Assembly (NCBI GenBank): GCA_027579435.1
Contig: JANBPK010001240.1
Location: 1 to 50,430 of the forward strand
DNA length: 50,430 nt
Source of the DNA: Candolleomyces eurysporus
Lineage: Eukaryota; Basidiomycota; Agaricomycetes; Agaricales; Psathyrellaceae
Direction: 5' to 3'
This document shows positions 22,862-35,091 of this stretch, piece after piece. Each line of letters starts with the position of its first letter. The first letter of the stretch is position 1. Made by a program: the position numbers and the translations under genes. The notes under the pieces are model-generated. The model saw nothing but the letters and a program-made list of their open reading frames with translations. It searched no databases and had not been told where the DNA came from.

Positions 22862-23627
22862 CTGGTTGCTGTTATATCACAACTGGACGAGCAGGTCATG
22901 TTTGGAAGAGGTGTTCCTTCCGTCGTCATGCTTCTCCACTGCACACAGTACAATTTACCTACCAAATTCTTCAATATACTACCAAGATTATATCGGCTAC
23001 AGGTTACACCGAATGTTTCCAAGCTGTTTTGGTTGATGATCGTCATTTTGGAGAACTAGTGATTGGCACCTTGACGAAAAGCGATCGGAGTTGAAACGTT
23101 GAAAACCCATCCTGGAGCGCAACCCTTCGCATTGGGCAAGCTATTCACGCTAACCGCAAAATCCGACCAAGTTAGTTATCTTCTTGTGTTTTCGGCTGGA
23201 ATAACGATCTCACTAGCAGCCTGCTAAGACCACAACTGTCATTTTATGGTTCATGGAGGAGCTGTGTAAGTGCACAACTCCTCTTGAATACGCAGATCTC
23301 GACTAAACACTCAATCCTCAATCTAGGTCTGAAAACCATCGCATCGGTTCAATGCCAGACGGCTCATTTATTATTAAGCTCGCTTCTCATCCTTTGCCCT
23401 CGTGACAGATGCTGGGGTCCAAGGGGCCATCTTTAGGGAAAGTGCTATTCGCTGTGCACATGTGAGCGCAATGGTACGTACCGAACAGCTCGATTTTGTC
23501 GTAATGATGGCAGAATCCAGAGCCTATTACAGTAGTACCAGTAAGGCTGACACATTGTCCCGAGGATGTGGCAGCCGTGGGTGCTACAGAACCGTATAAG
23601 ATGAGATGAGGTTCAAGAGATCATGAT
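22862..23627. repeat. Duplicated spacer between GMC 2 and GMC 3
   Basis: Repeats the preceding spacer with small indels. It contains the GMC 2 terminator region and the GMC 3 promoter. No coding feature. Confidence 0.65.
23595..23601 (+). promoter_or_regulatory. TATA box of GMC 3
   Basis: TATAAGA, 33 bases before the ATG. Confidence 0.5.
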
Positions 23628-25825
23628 ATGGCCTCTCTCACCCTAGTCCATCTCCTCCTCGCGGCGTCTACCCTTACCCCAACCTTCGGGAGGCTATGCA
23701 CCAGTCCTAGCCAACTTCGTGGAAACACATATGACTACATCGTAGTTGGAGCCGGCACCGCCGGCAATGTCATTGCTGCTCGCCTCGCTGAGAGCGGGCA
23801 CAATGATATCCTTGTTCTGGAGGCGGGAGTTAGGTAGGCTAGTCTCCAGTACTGTGTCGAGCGGCCAGTTTTCATACGATCTCGATCCACGCAGTAACGA
23901 AGGAGTTCTCGCATCCCAAGTTCCCCTTATGGCACCAACGCTCACACCTAGTACGCCTAATCTTCCTTCGATATGCTACGATGCTCATGCTTCAGGATCA
24001 TTGGCAGACACTCCGTATGATTGGAATTACACTGTAGTACCACAGACTCACTTGAACGGTCGTACCTTCCCCTTTTCTCGTGGTCGCATCCTTGGTGGCT
24101 CGAGTTCTGTCAGTGAGTGCACCTGTTCTGGGAATGTTGAAGATGGAAGATTAAGATTTGGGATCGTGTCAGACTATATGGTTCACCACTACGGTTCTTC
24201 AGAGGATTACGATCGCCTTGCTCGAATCACTGGCGACTCCGGCTGGGCTTGGAAAAATATGAGGCCTTACATTAATCGAGTGGGTCCGAACAACTTTTGC
24301 GACAAGCATCGCTCTCAAACGTCTTCTTTTAGCATGAGAAGTTTGTACCTCCAGCTGATGGTCATGACACAACTGGACAGTATATTCCATCTCTCCATAG
24401 CACTCGCGGTATCCTTCCAAAGTCCCTTCCTGGATATAGTCACGCAATCGACTCGCGGGTAATTGCGACGACTCAGGAGCTGTCGGCTGAGTTCCCTTTC
24501 AGTCCAGACACTGGTGGAGGTAACGTTCTCGGCCTTGGTTGGGCGCAGTCCAGTATTGGCGGTGGAACTCGGAGCAGTTCCGCCACCACATACCTGAATA
24601 GCGTCATCAACCGCAGAAATGTGGATGTCTTGGTGAACGCACAAGTCACAAAACTTGTCCATACAGGAAAAATCGGTGGAAAGCCTTCTTTCCGAGGTGT
24701 GCAATTCGCCAGTGGACCTCAAGGTACGCTTTCCCTCCCTAAGCTGAATCAATGTCCCTCATTTAGCATCCGGAAACTACTCCACTGTCAGCTCCCACCA
24801 CCAATACTTTTGCACGGAAAGAAGTCATTCTTTGCGCAGGATCCTTTGGAACCCCTCAAATCCTTCAGTTATCTGGTATCGGCGACCGCACAGAACTTAC
24901 TTCGAAGTCAATCACAACTATCGTGAATAATCCGTCTGTAGGCAAGAACATGTCAGATCATGTTCTCCTTCCCAACAATTGGCTTGTTCGAGGAACCGAG
25001 TCACTGGATAATCTGCTGCGAGATCCCGTAGCCTTTGGTGCAGCACTTGACCAATGGCAGGCCAGTAAGACTGGACCCCTCGCAAACGGGATTCCAAACC
25101 ATCTTGGTTTCTTCCGACTTCCGAACAATTCTTCTATTTTTGCGACAACGCCTGACCCCGCCAGCGGCCCCAAGGCCTCTCATTGGGAACTGTTAGTCTC
25201 TGTAAGTCGTCACTGCAAACTTGAATTAGATTGAGATATTGACTTGTCGTACGCAGAATTTTTGGGTCAATCCATCGTTGCCTCGGCCAGATACAGGCAG
25301 CTACCTCACCCTCACAGTTGCTCTCATCTCACCCACTTCTCGTGAGTCTCCGCCTCCTCTTGCACTTGCTGTGCTTCATGAAAGTCCGATATACTAGGTG
25401 GAACCCTCAAACTCGCGTCTAACAACCCCTTCCAAGCGCCACTCATCGATCCCAACTTCCTCGCTACCGATTTCGACAGATACACCATGCGCGAGTCCGT
25501 CAGAGCCATCAAACGATTCACCGGTGCAAACGCATGGAGCGACTACGTCATCGGACCTGTAGGCGACCTCGCAGCTCAGACAGACGAAGGTATCGACGCC
25601 TATGTCCGTTCGATTTCATCGACGATATTCCATCCTGTGGGTACGGCTTCGATGTCGCCTCGGAATGCGGCATGGGGTGTAGTGGATCCCGAGTTAAGGC
25701 TGAAGGGTGCGGAGGGCGTGAGGATCGTTGATGCGTCTGTGTGGCCCTTTGTGCCCAATGCGCATACCCAGGCCCCAGTCTATCTCGTGGCTGAGAGGGC
25801 CGCGTCTATCATTCGAGGTTACTGA
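23628..25825 (+). CDS. GMC oxidoreductase, aryl-alcohol oxidase-like, copy 3
   Basis: 595 aa, exons 23628-23833, 23895-23950, 24008-24112, 24173-24279, 24333-24723, 24792-25201, 25257-25341 and 25398-25825. Same domain order as copies 1 and 2: signal peptide, [41 protein letters not shown], His532 ([10 protein letters not shown]) and His576. The residue after the second His motif differs (NAHTQAP instead of NAHTQGP), and signature 2 begins Cys rather than Ser. All exons are open, so it is probably functional. Similarity to copy 2 is higher than to copy 1, in exons and in promoter, so the latest duplication or conversion was probably between 2 and 3. Confidence 0.9.
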
Positions 25826-26625
25826 CTGGTGGTCTGTGATATCACACGGCAAACGGATCGATATACTGGACGAGGTCATGTTTGAAAGAGAAGTTTCTTC
25901 ACCCCGTCGTGCTATCCTATTATGCAGCCGATCACATCAACTTGAAGTTTTTGGAGTGCCTAGTACTCGAGAAATATGAGAAAGTTTGATCGTGAGCACT
26001 CAGTACTCAGTGCTCAGCTCCAGCTCACGATAGGCTGGAGTACTCCAACCGGAATGACGTGACTCTAGCTATAGACGCGTGACATAGAGGGGCCTGTCAC
26101 AGGTCTAGGACTCGCCATATTTGGGCGTAATGAGTTTGTTTTGACGCTGACGGTTGAATCGTGGGTAAAAAAGCTGCACCATGAGCGTGCCTACCACAAT
26201 CCATCCTTTACCCCTCACCGAGGTGATGTTGAAGCGATTTCTGCTGCGCAATTTAAGCAAATTTGGGAGGTGCCAACGTTCATATGTCAAATCTGCCTCA
26301 GGGTCTAAACATATTTAGGGAATCTCATGACCTTGGGCGCCTTTCATATCGAGCATACTGCTACTTAATGACAGTGGGTACAAGTTAGCCTGTCCTGCCT
26401 TCTGCCTGTTCGTTTCTTCGTGCCCAGGTGTGCTTGCAGAGAATGAAAGAATCCGAACCCAAGGTTGTGAGTTTTGCCATGTTCTGCATGTTGAATATGT
26501 CACTGAAGAGACGATGACAGCCTCGGGACTATGCGATCGATAGCGGCGCGGCTGAGAAAGCGCAAAATCACGATACGAGGTCGAGAATTAATGGAACCTC
26601 CTCAACTCCTAATCAGGGATCCCCC
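25826..26625. other. Intergenic region after the GMC array
   Basis: No gene seen. It contains a near-perfect palindrome (25994-26015) followed by a short hairpin, and the promoter of the large gene at 26626, which has no clear TATA box. Confidence 0.55.
25994..26015. repeat. 22-bp imperfect palindrome
   Basis: GAGCACT-C-AGTACT-C-AGTGCTC is self-complementary at 20 of 22 positions. Immediately after it, CTCCAGC and GCTGGAG can pair across nine bases. Possible terminator hairpin or protein site. Confidence 0.4.
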
Positions 26626-29600
26626 ATGTCCAGGGTGAAAGACGGAGAAGTGCGAGGCGATGGGGGCGACGGAAGGAGGGAGCAGACGGCGAAGAAAGAT
26701 CTCGAGTTCAGATCGGATGCTAAGATATGGTACCTCTATCTCGAAGACGCCGAGCGTGAGGCTAAAGATAGAATGGAGCTGTGGAAAACAAGTCTGGACT
26801 CTCTTCTCATCTTCGTGAGCTTGGCATTATTCGTCGTTCAGTATGACTGCTATCTGACAGTCCGCTTGACAGGCCGGTCTGTTTGCTGGAATCGTTTCAT
26901 CGTTTCTGATTGACGCCCGTCACGACTTGCAGGAGAATTCGGAGCAGAATCTCCTTGGCGACATACGGGACTCTCTACAAGGGATGTCAGTCATCGACAT
27001 AGTCAACATCCCAGTCTCACAGAAATGGGTCAACGCTCTGTGGCTTATAAGCCTCTACATCACGCTCTTTGGCGCCATTATGGGTGTCTTGGCCAAAGCC
27101 TGGCTCGCGAAATTCGTGCCTGCTACCACGAGACGCGAAGCTTTGGATGCGTATCACCGGTACAAATTGGACAAACAAGCGGAGTTGTGGTATCTAGAGG
27201 ACGTCATCACCCTCGTGCCATTTCTTGTTCAAATTGCTGCGTTTCTCTTCCTGGGCGGGTTGATTGTTCAGAGCATTACTGACGATGAGACTCTTGGGAA
27301 TGCCCTTCTGGGGTTTTGCATAGCCGGATGTGCCACCTATCTCACTATGACTATTCTTCCCTTGTTCGTTCCCTCGTCGCCTTTCAATACCCCTCTTTCG
27401 GACCTCCTTTTATGGCTCGGCAAGATGTTCGCTGCCCTAGTTTACTGGGAGTGGCCGTCGAATTCCGAATCCCTAGTGAAGACGGATATCGACGAAGGGT
27501 TGGCAGAGATTCTCTACAACAATCTGATCAAATCACCGAAGCCAACGCACGTCGACGAAGCGGCGGCCGAGATCGCTTTACCGTCCTTCAAGAAGAGGTG
27601 GATCGAATATTTATGTCGGAATGAAACCCCCCACTATTTGCTCACACGCTTTACAAAATGCGCATTGACAAGGACCAAGAATCCGACCGAGAGGAATGAG
27701 ATACTTTGTAGCCATTTACTTGCCTTTCTCCAATTCGTGGACTTTCTCGAGGATCAATTCGCCCCGACTATCACAAGTGGCACCTCCGTCGAAGTCATGC
27801 TCCCGGAGTACCGGTCACTTCTTGACGCTCTGCGAATGTCACTCGAACCTGGGTTTCCCCTTCATCGCTGGAACAACCTCCCGGAACCTCTTCGTCCCTT
27901 GTTATTTGGCCTTAGGACGCAAATCCTGAGCCTTTTAAAACCGCTTCCCGAAGAAGATCGGAAATTCAACGATTCTGCACCTCTCGAATTCGATTTCCAT
28001 TCCGACGAGATGTGCGACCGCCCCTGGGACCTAGCTTTCCAAGACATCACATCAAGTCACAGGCTACATTTCATGTTGGCCGCTTGCCGTGGTGTGCTGC
28101 AAGAAAAGAAGAACTTGAAGACGACAAGTATCTTTATTCTGGGGCTGTCCCTGGCAAAGGGTAAGGTATTCTTCCGTATCTTTACGGTGCCACCAGTTCA
28201 CACCAAGTCGTAGCTGGCTATACCGCATCGGAAACGGGGCGTACGAGTGAATGGAACATAGGGGAACAGGAACGTCTTGGAGTCAAAAAANTTGTCACAG
28301 GAGTTTCTGTCTCTGCTCTACACAGCTACAGGTACGTCCTTGTTTCCAGCACTTCTGGAGGAATGGCCGACTCATTGGTCTTTCAGTGACCGAGTTGGAA
28401 GACATGACGGTATTAGCCCTGAACGACACGTCGTCGCTACCCCCTGGCTCGGAGCTCGGAGCTGCTCGACCCCGTAAGGATATATTAGAGACCCTTGTCT
28501 CGACATTCACTCTGCCTAGCCGTGCAGTGAGGTTCCATACCTTTAAGATGCTTAACCGAGTCCCAGGTGAGCCTTCCGTATATCTCGTATGCTGGTTCTC
28601 GACCGCCTGACATAGATGTAGTCAACATGTTCAACTCTGTATCCATCGAAATCATATCCAACATGATCGTATACGAAGACGAGGACATCAGAGAGGACGG
28701 ACTGCGAATACTAGTGAAATTGGTGACGGAGGAGGACGAGGAGAAGAAGAGGACAAATCTTGTGATACCTGCTCTGCTTTCTAGCGTTGAATCAGGATTC
28801 AATCACGAACCGGAGCAGCGTCTACGCACAATCGCGTTTGTACGAACCATCTGGGACGGTACGTGTCCATAGGAGGTGGATTACAGTCAGCGAGCTCATA
28901 TGTCTACTTCAGATTCCGATACTCCTTTCCACTCCCTAGTCGAACAATTCGTACCCAGCTTGGTTGAGGTTGCCCTGGCTGCAGATTCAATTGATGTTCG
29001 CCAGCCTGCTCTGCGCTTAGCGAAGGATCTGCGGGAAGAAGGTATTTTTCATCAGTTCCATGATCTGTCTATGTAACGTCTACATTGCTTTCACAGGACT
29101 CGAGTCTGAAATACAGTCCGCCGTACTAAAGTCTCTCAACATGAGACTGGAATCCTCGGACTCATGGGAGCGTTTTGGCGCCTTGGCTAACCTCTCAAAG
29201 CTTCTCAAAGGCGGCGGGACGAGGGATATCTCGGAGGAGCCCTTGTACGCCCTTGCGTTGTCCTTCAACACCGACCTGGTTCAAGGCGGATTCCCCGATA
29301 CCTTTGAAAAGGTCGTCAAAGCTGCCATTCATGATGACTCCAGCTCAGTTCGCCGGGTAGCCAAGAGCATTCTCAAGGAATTTAGCAAGGATGGTAAGCA
29401 CTGAATTATGAAAATATGTTTATTTACCCTCGATCCCATGCATTGCAGGTCGCGTCAATGGCATGAAGCCAGTTAATGGGCTAGCTTGGTTGGAAGCTGC
29501 TGGAAAGGTGCCCAGTTCGTGGTTGGTCCGCAACAACGCTGTGCTCGTATTGGAAATTTTCATCGAGCAACGTAAGTCAACACAATGTTCTCGGATCTGT

Positions 29601-32600
29601 GAGTTGACAAAACGGCAACATTTTAGTCGACTTCACAAACGAGAATCTTCTCAAAAAGCTCGTTGAATGGGCTGGCGCGGATGAAGATGGCGATGTTCGA
29701 TGCTCATCCCTCAGGCTGATTTCAACTATCTGCAAACAGCATTACTTGAGCTGTGTGTGAAGTAGTTCCAATGCTTAAATGGACCTCTCTGAACTTCTTT
29801 TGCAGCCGAGATGCTGGAGACGGTGAAGCCAACCATTTCATCAGTCAAGAATAAGATCATCGATATCGACTCGGACGAAGAAGATCCCTCCCCTTGGATT
29901 CATTTCTTTAGCGACATGGTGGAACAAGGTACTATCCCTCCCAATGACGCCCCAATAACCCTCCTTTCTTAATATGTGCCTAGTGCCATTCCCTGAGGCC
30001 ATTCCGATCATTCTGAAACTTTACGTGAAAGCAGACAGCGCATCCGATCTGTGGAAAAGCGAAGATTTCTTAACGCTCGGAGAACGTGAAAATGGTGTGT
30101 GCAGATATATGCGGGAGACTCTTTGCCTTGGGATCTTGGTCTGACTTGCCCGAATTCAAGATTCTGAATATATTAAAGCGCTGGAAGAGGCCTTACCACA
30201 GAATCTCAAAGTCTCTCTTCATGACTCCCGCGACGACTGGCCTGCCACGGTGAAGTGGATTAAGCTTTTGGTGGCTATTTCGCGAAGACGTGCGCTGCTT
30301 CCCTTGCCCGCAAAAACTATCTAACCTTCCCCGTTTCAGCGAGCCTGAAAAAGAGTGTCGACAAGGTTCTCAAAGGCGTAGCCAACGACGTGAGGGATGG
30401 GATAGAAGCAAAACCTCCACCGGGGCCATCCGTGCCTGAGCCGGATCCGGGGACACCAGACTCTCAAGAAGACCAAAGTGATTATGCTGGTCAGTGTCTC
30501 ACCTTCATTCGACTTAACTGGGTTCATCTTCACAAACAGGGGCGACGGAATACATGTCTCAATCAACGCTCAAGCCGTCTCTGCGTCGACTACTCTATAG
30601 GATTGGATGGAACGATCGAAGGATTTGGGCCGATATCCTCGCAACCATCGCTGCACACTGTAAAGACTTCTCTGACACCTCGAGCTCTTGCATAGACACT
30701 CATTCAACCTCCCTAGTCCCGCTCGAATTCCAAGATGCACCGACAATCCTTTTCCAAATTGCACAACACGATTTGGATAGCGACGTTCAATGTGCTTGCC
30801 TCAAATCTCTAACCCGGCTCTCAAAGCAATGTAAGTGCACACATCGTTTTGAGGAAGTCGATAACAATAACATTTGTATGCGCCACTAGCTGTCCCTCGA
30901 GAATTGATGGATACTATCGTCGACCATTTTGATCACTTTGTTGATAGCTTAGATTGGGAAGTTCGTTTCAGCTACACCCAGCTGCTATCCACCCTAGGGG
31001 TTACAAAAGACTGTGAGAACTGCACAATTAATCTTTCCATGAATCCCGCTGATGATGGCGACAGGTGAGCTTTCGGACGACGTTCTCAGAAAAATCTCCA
31101 ATCAAGCATTACGGGATGACGACTATGACTGTCGTTCCGAAGCCGTCAACACCTTTTCGAATTTAATAGAAGCCGAAGATGGCGATCGGAATACAACGCA
31201 TCGAGAAAGATACCGCCAGTATGTGGAGGACATGGTAAAAAAGCACTTTCAAGATGGCGTTAACGACCGCCGCGGGAAAGTGCGCCAATCGTGGGTGAGG
31301 TTGGTCGGTGCCCAAACGAAAAATGGTGAGACGGCATGCGTAGCAAAGCTAATCCATACACTATCTGAGCCCTTGCGTAGCTGAGACTCCCGATCCTACT
31401 AAACTGCTGGATATCGCAATCAAGAATAGTGAATTTGACGTGCGGGCCGAGGCGATGCAAGCTTTACAGCGGCTTCTCAAAGATGGTAACGTCGCAGCTC
31501 TGTTATATGGTAGCTTGGAACTGAGACGCCGTAGCAACCAAATCGAGAGCATCCATAGCAGCAAAGCTAGGGAAAGCTCTTGCCTCTTGTCTTGCAGCTC
31601 CGGAATACACAGACCGTGCTTTAACAGTGCTGGAAACGATCACAGCACCCCCCAAGCCCGAAGACGAAGGTTAGGTCCCATTTTTTCCAGCGATACAGCG
31701 CTAAAACGGTCGTTCCAAGGTTCCGGGGATGAGATACAAGAGCGGCATCAGTTATGGGTCCTGGGAGTCTTATTACTCAGTCGGAATGGTTTGTATCATG
31801 TTTGGATTGCCGGGGGCTAAATGCACGCTCAATGGATTTTTGCAGAATTCCAAGCTTTGCCAAAACTCATTGAAGCGGTCATTAAGGAAGAAAAATGCAA
31901 CGCCGCCTTTGAGACTCGGGATGCGTTGTATTCCCTCTTCCAGAACGGTAAGCCCTTCCGTCCCGAAATCTTGTCGACGGGTGTATTCATCGCCAGGACA
32001 GCTAAACTTCCCGACCAGAGAGTCGACACTATTTTGCCTAAAGCCATAGGGCCAGCGCTGATACTTGATGCAGAACTCAAAGTCCGTTTGGCCAAGAGAA
32101 ATGTCCGTTCAGCAGCAATAAATTTATTTGGGCGTCTCGTTGGGTGTGTCCCCGGAGGTGGTAAGTGAAATCTGACGCTGTGTTGTGAGACAAAGTTCTA
32201 ATGAAGGCAAAGGAGATAAACAGCCCACACATGAGAAGCTCTTAGGACAGGATGGTGTGTATGCCATCATTACTGTATCTGTTCTCCGCTTGACCGTTCT
32301 CTACAGGTGATTCACAAATCATCCCTCGATTGGCGGAGATTGTCATCAAAGACGATGATGACGACCTACGAATCACGGCCCTACAGGTGTTCCAACTAGC
32401 GTATAAGGCGACAGATGGTATGTCAATTCACGTGTTCTTTAATCTGACTATCGACGTTTCCTCGTTGACCTAGAGAAATTGGCCTCCCGATTCCGAGACG
32501 CTATCAAAGAATCTTTATCCAAGATTATCGAGACTTCTTTGAAGGATCAGGGGAACGCTAAATTCCGCGCGAACGCTGTTTCAGCTGTTCACATCCTAAC

Positions 32601-34032
32601 CGGAGAAAACACCAATGGTTGGTATCGTCTCCGAATTATTTCCCGGTTTCCTGCCACGCTCTTATTTCTATTATCCACTGTAGATCATTTCAGCGACATT
32701 GTCTCCCCTTCTGTCCCTCAACTACTGAGAATTGTTCTAGTAAGCGGTGAAAGAAAAATTGGTAGCAGCGTAGAAAGGATACTCTTCGATCACTTCACCG
32801 TATCCACTCCAGAAAGTGCGTCCACATCTTGATATCGTGTAGCCCTTGCTAATCATAGATTCAGCGAAACTTAGTCGCGATGTCTTCATCGCAATCCCTC
32901 CAATCGCGGCAACAATCTCGGATGCCGGAAAGGCCACCGTCTTGCGACTTGCAGAGACCCGTAAATATATCTTCTCTCAGGCCCCCATACCTTTGACCCT
33001 CACTTTGTGTACCTCACAGTCCCAATCTCGGACGATTCCGCGGCTGCCATTGCCCGTGCATTGACCCCGATGCTTCGAAACACATCGTCATTCGCCCGCA
33101 CAACCGCTATTGAACTCCTTTTAAAATTGTATACAACACATCGTAAGACGCTCCAATTTGGTGACGGTTCAACATGCACCTAACCTGTATCACAGGTCAT
33201 TCGAAGCCGCGGTTTTTTGAATCTGCCATACCTGAGATCATCAGTTTGGCATTCGATGACAACGATGTCGGAGGGACACGCATCACTGCGATACAACTAC
33301 TTGTGGCCGTATCGTCTGGTACTGATGGTGAGTCTTGTCACACATCATCAGCATCGCACGCACTCCTCATCTGCGTCCCAAGCCAAGGAGTCCATTGGAG
33401 AACAGAAACCGGAACGCTGGGCTGCAACTTCTCGCTCAGTGCTTGAGCAAATTAAACCCCTGGCGGCGAAGTGTATTGCACTGCTTCAGGTCGAGCACTT
33501 GAGACCCACAGTCGTGGAACTACTCTCCCTGATGTCGCTGGATGCTAACGGTAAGTGACTACTCTCAGCCATCTGATCCAGGGGTAACAGATAGTGGTTT
33601 CAGTTCGCCAAACAATCACGTTAAGTATCGCGTCTGTGGCCTTGGGTCCTGAGCACCCTGCGCTCGTGGGTCATGTTGAACTACTAACTCGCCTCATCTG
33701 GGACGGTGCGTCTCATTCCTGTTGTTTCGACTGTTACTAAATTTAAGGTAGGCCGCTTGGGTGAGGAAGCTACAGATTACATGATGCTTTTCCTGGCACC
33801 AAAATTGGTCACTCGGCCAAAGCTAGCCCCATATAAGCTCAAGATCTTGGCCGCGCTCTGGTGTCAATACGGTCGAAGGGCTCCGAAGTTTGATGATGTC
33901 AAACATACGGAACTGCTTGAGTGGTTCACACTCGCTTTGTTCGGGCGGCATATCATACCGCACGAGGCTTCAACATGGATCAAGCGAATGGAACCGTGGC
34001 TTCGGCTACAGTCAGCTCAGAAACATAACTAG
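26626..34032 (+). CDS. DUF6535 membrane protein with long HEAT/ARM-like repeat region
   Basis: About 1946 aa in 30 exons. Exons 1-5: 26626-26814, 26873-28160, 28214-28331, 28387-28566, 28616-28858. Exon 30: 33752-34032. The N-terminal domain matches the fungal DUF6535 pattern, with membrane segments at about residues 58-78 (LLIFAGLFAGIVSSFLI), 115-140, 174-198 and 208-230. After a spacer, residues from about 490 on form tandem two-helix units rich in LLKxL, VRxxA and ALxxLxxL patterns, typical of HEAT/ARM solenoids. Introns 2-29 are all phase 1, so every exon from 3 to 29 is a multiple of three. This holds only if the N at 28291 is deleted, which also restores sensible protein across exon 3. 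Probably a membrane-anchored scaffold; partner unknown. Exon 21 (32213-32254) is only 42 nt. Confidence 0.8.
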
Positions 34033-35091
34033 CAAGAGTAGTTTGCCCCCACCAACTTGATCTTTCGGTTCGTACCTAATATTGGTGTATATCTATCTCT
34101 TCAACGATCTAGTAGGATTGAAATGGCTCAGTCGATAAGGTCAGAATGGTGCATCATTTACAAGGGTAGGCCTCAATACACTGAGGAATGGTATAGGATG
34201 GACTCACCGAAGCGATTCCAAGTAAGAAAAAATTGAGCTCAGAAGAACAATGTTAAAGAAGAACAATGTTAACCTTGTTACTAAGTCCCAGTCCCCTTTC
34301 GCCCCTATGACCTCTCTTGGTATACTTCTGCGATGGGCTGAAACGTTGCGGGGGTGTTCCGTGATTTTGGGAAAGGGGAAGGATGTGGTACTGGGGCGTG
34401 ACCGTCGACGAGCGAAGGCGTGGATACGCGTTTTACTTCCCCTGTTCCTGACCTCACGTTCGAGAAGGCGAGCATGCTAACGCCTTTCGTGGGTTTACAG
34501 GACAAATTAGACTTGGAGAGGCACCCATTAACACCATCTTTGCATCCCGCTTGATTAACTTGAAGGAATGGTTCTCAATGGATGAGCCTGTTAAGTAGGC
34601 AGACTACGGAGATCCAGACCGAGTCTCATGGTGCGCTTACTTTTCCTTTGGACGCACTCGTCCGTGCTTGTCCTTCCATTCGAATCTTAAATTAACCCTC
34701 CGGTTATGAAGCTTCTGGTGGATGGACATCCCAGCGGGCTCACGCTCGACTGAGACAGTCGCTCCCAGCCCTTCATAATTACCAGGGCGACGAACGATAG
34801 GTCTTTCTTGGGGTTTCCCTGTCTTAGTCTATTGCTCTACTGGAATTAAAATTTTTGGGATCCTTCATGGTTTTTGTTATTACTACTAATCTTACACACA
34901 CTTCTACTAGTTGAGTACGCCAAGAACATTGATACGCTACCATGCCAGTGATCGGAGCTGGAAACCCATCTTCTTGTTCGACTGCACAAGCCAGAGTCAA
35001 ATAATTCAAACCTGCCTCAAAGCATCAAGGGTGGGTTATCTCTCTGCACAATCAATTAGAATAAAGAGCTCATTGGCTAGGCTGTCACCAG
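34033..35091. other. Intergenic region
   Basis: About 1 kb without a supportable gene on either strand. It holds a 16-bp tandem repeat at 34241-34272 and the untranslated leader of the F-box gene. Confidence 0.55.
34241..34272 (+). repeat. Exact 16-bp tandem duplication
   Basis: AGAAGAACAATGTTAA occurs twice head to tail. Simple slippage-type repeat. Confidence 0.8.

Noticed and set aside
31948..31953. GTAAGC donor-like site inside exon 20 of the large gene
   Set aside because: Reading through gives 105 codons of continuous helical-repeat sequence with the exon still a multiple of three, and no partner acceptor improves the protein.
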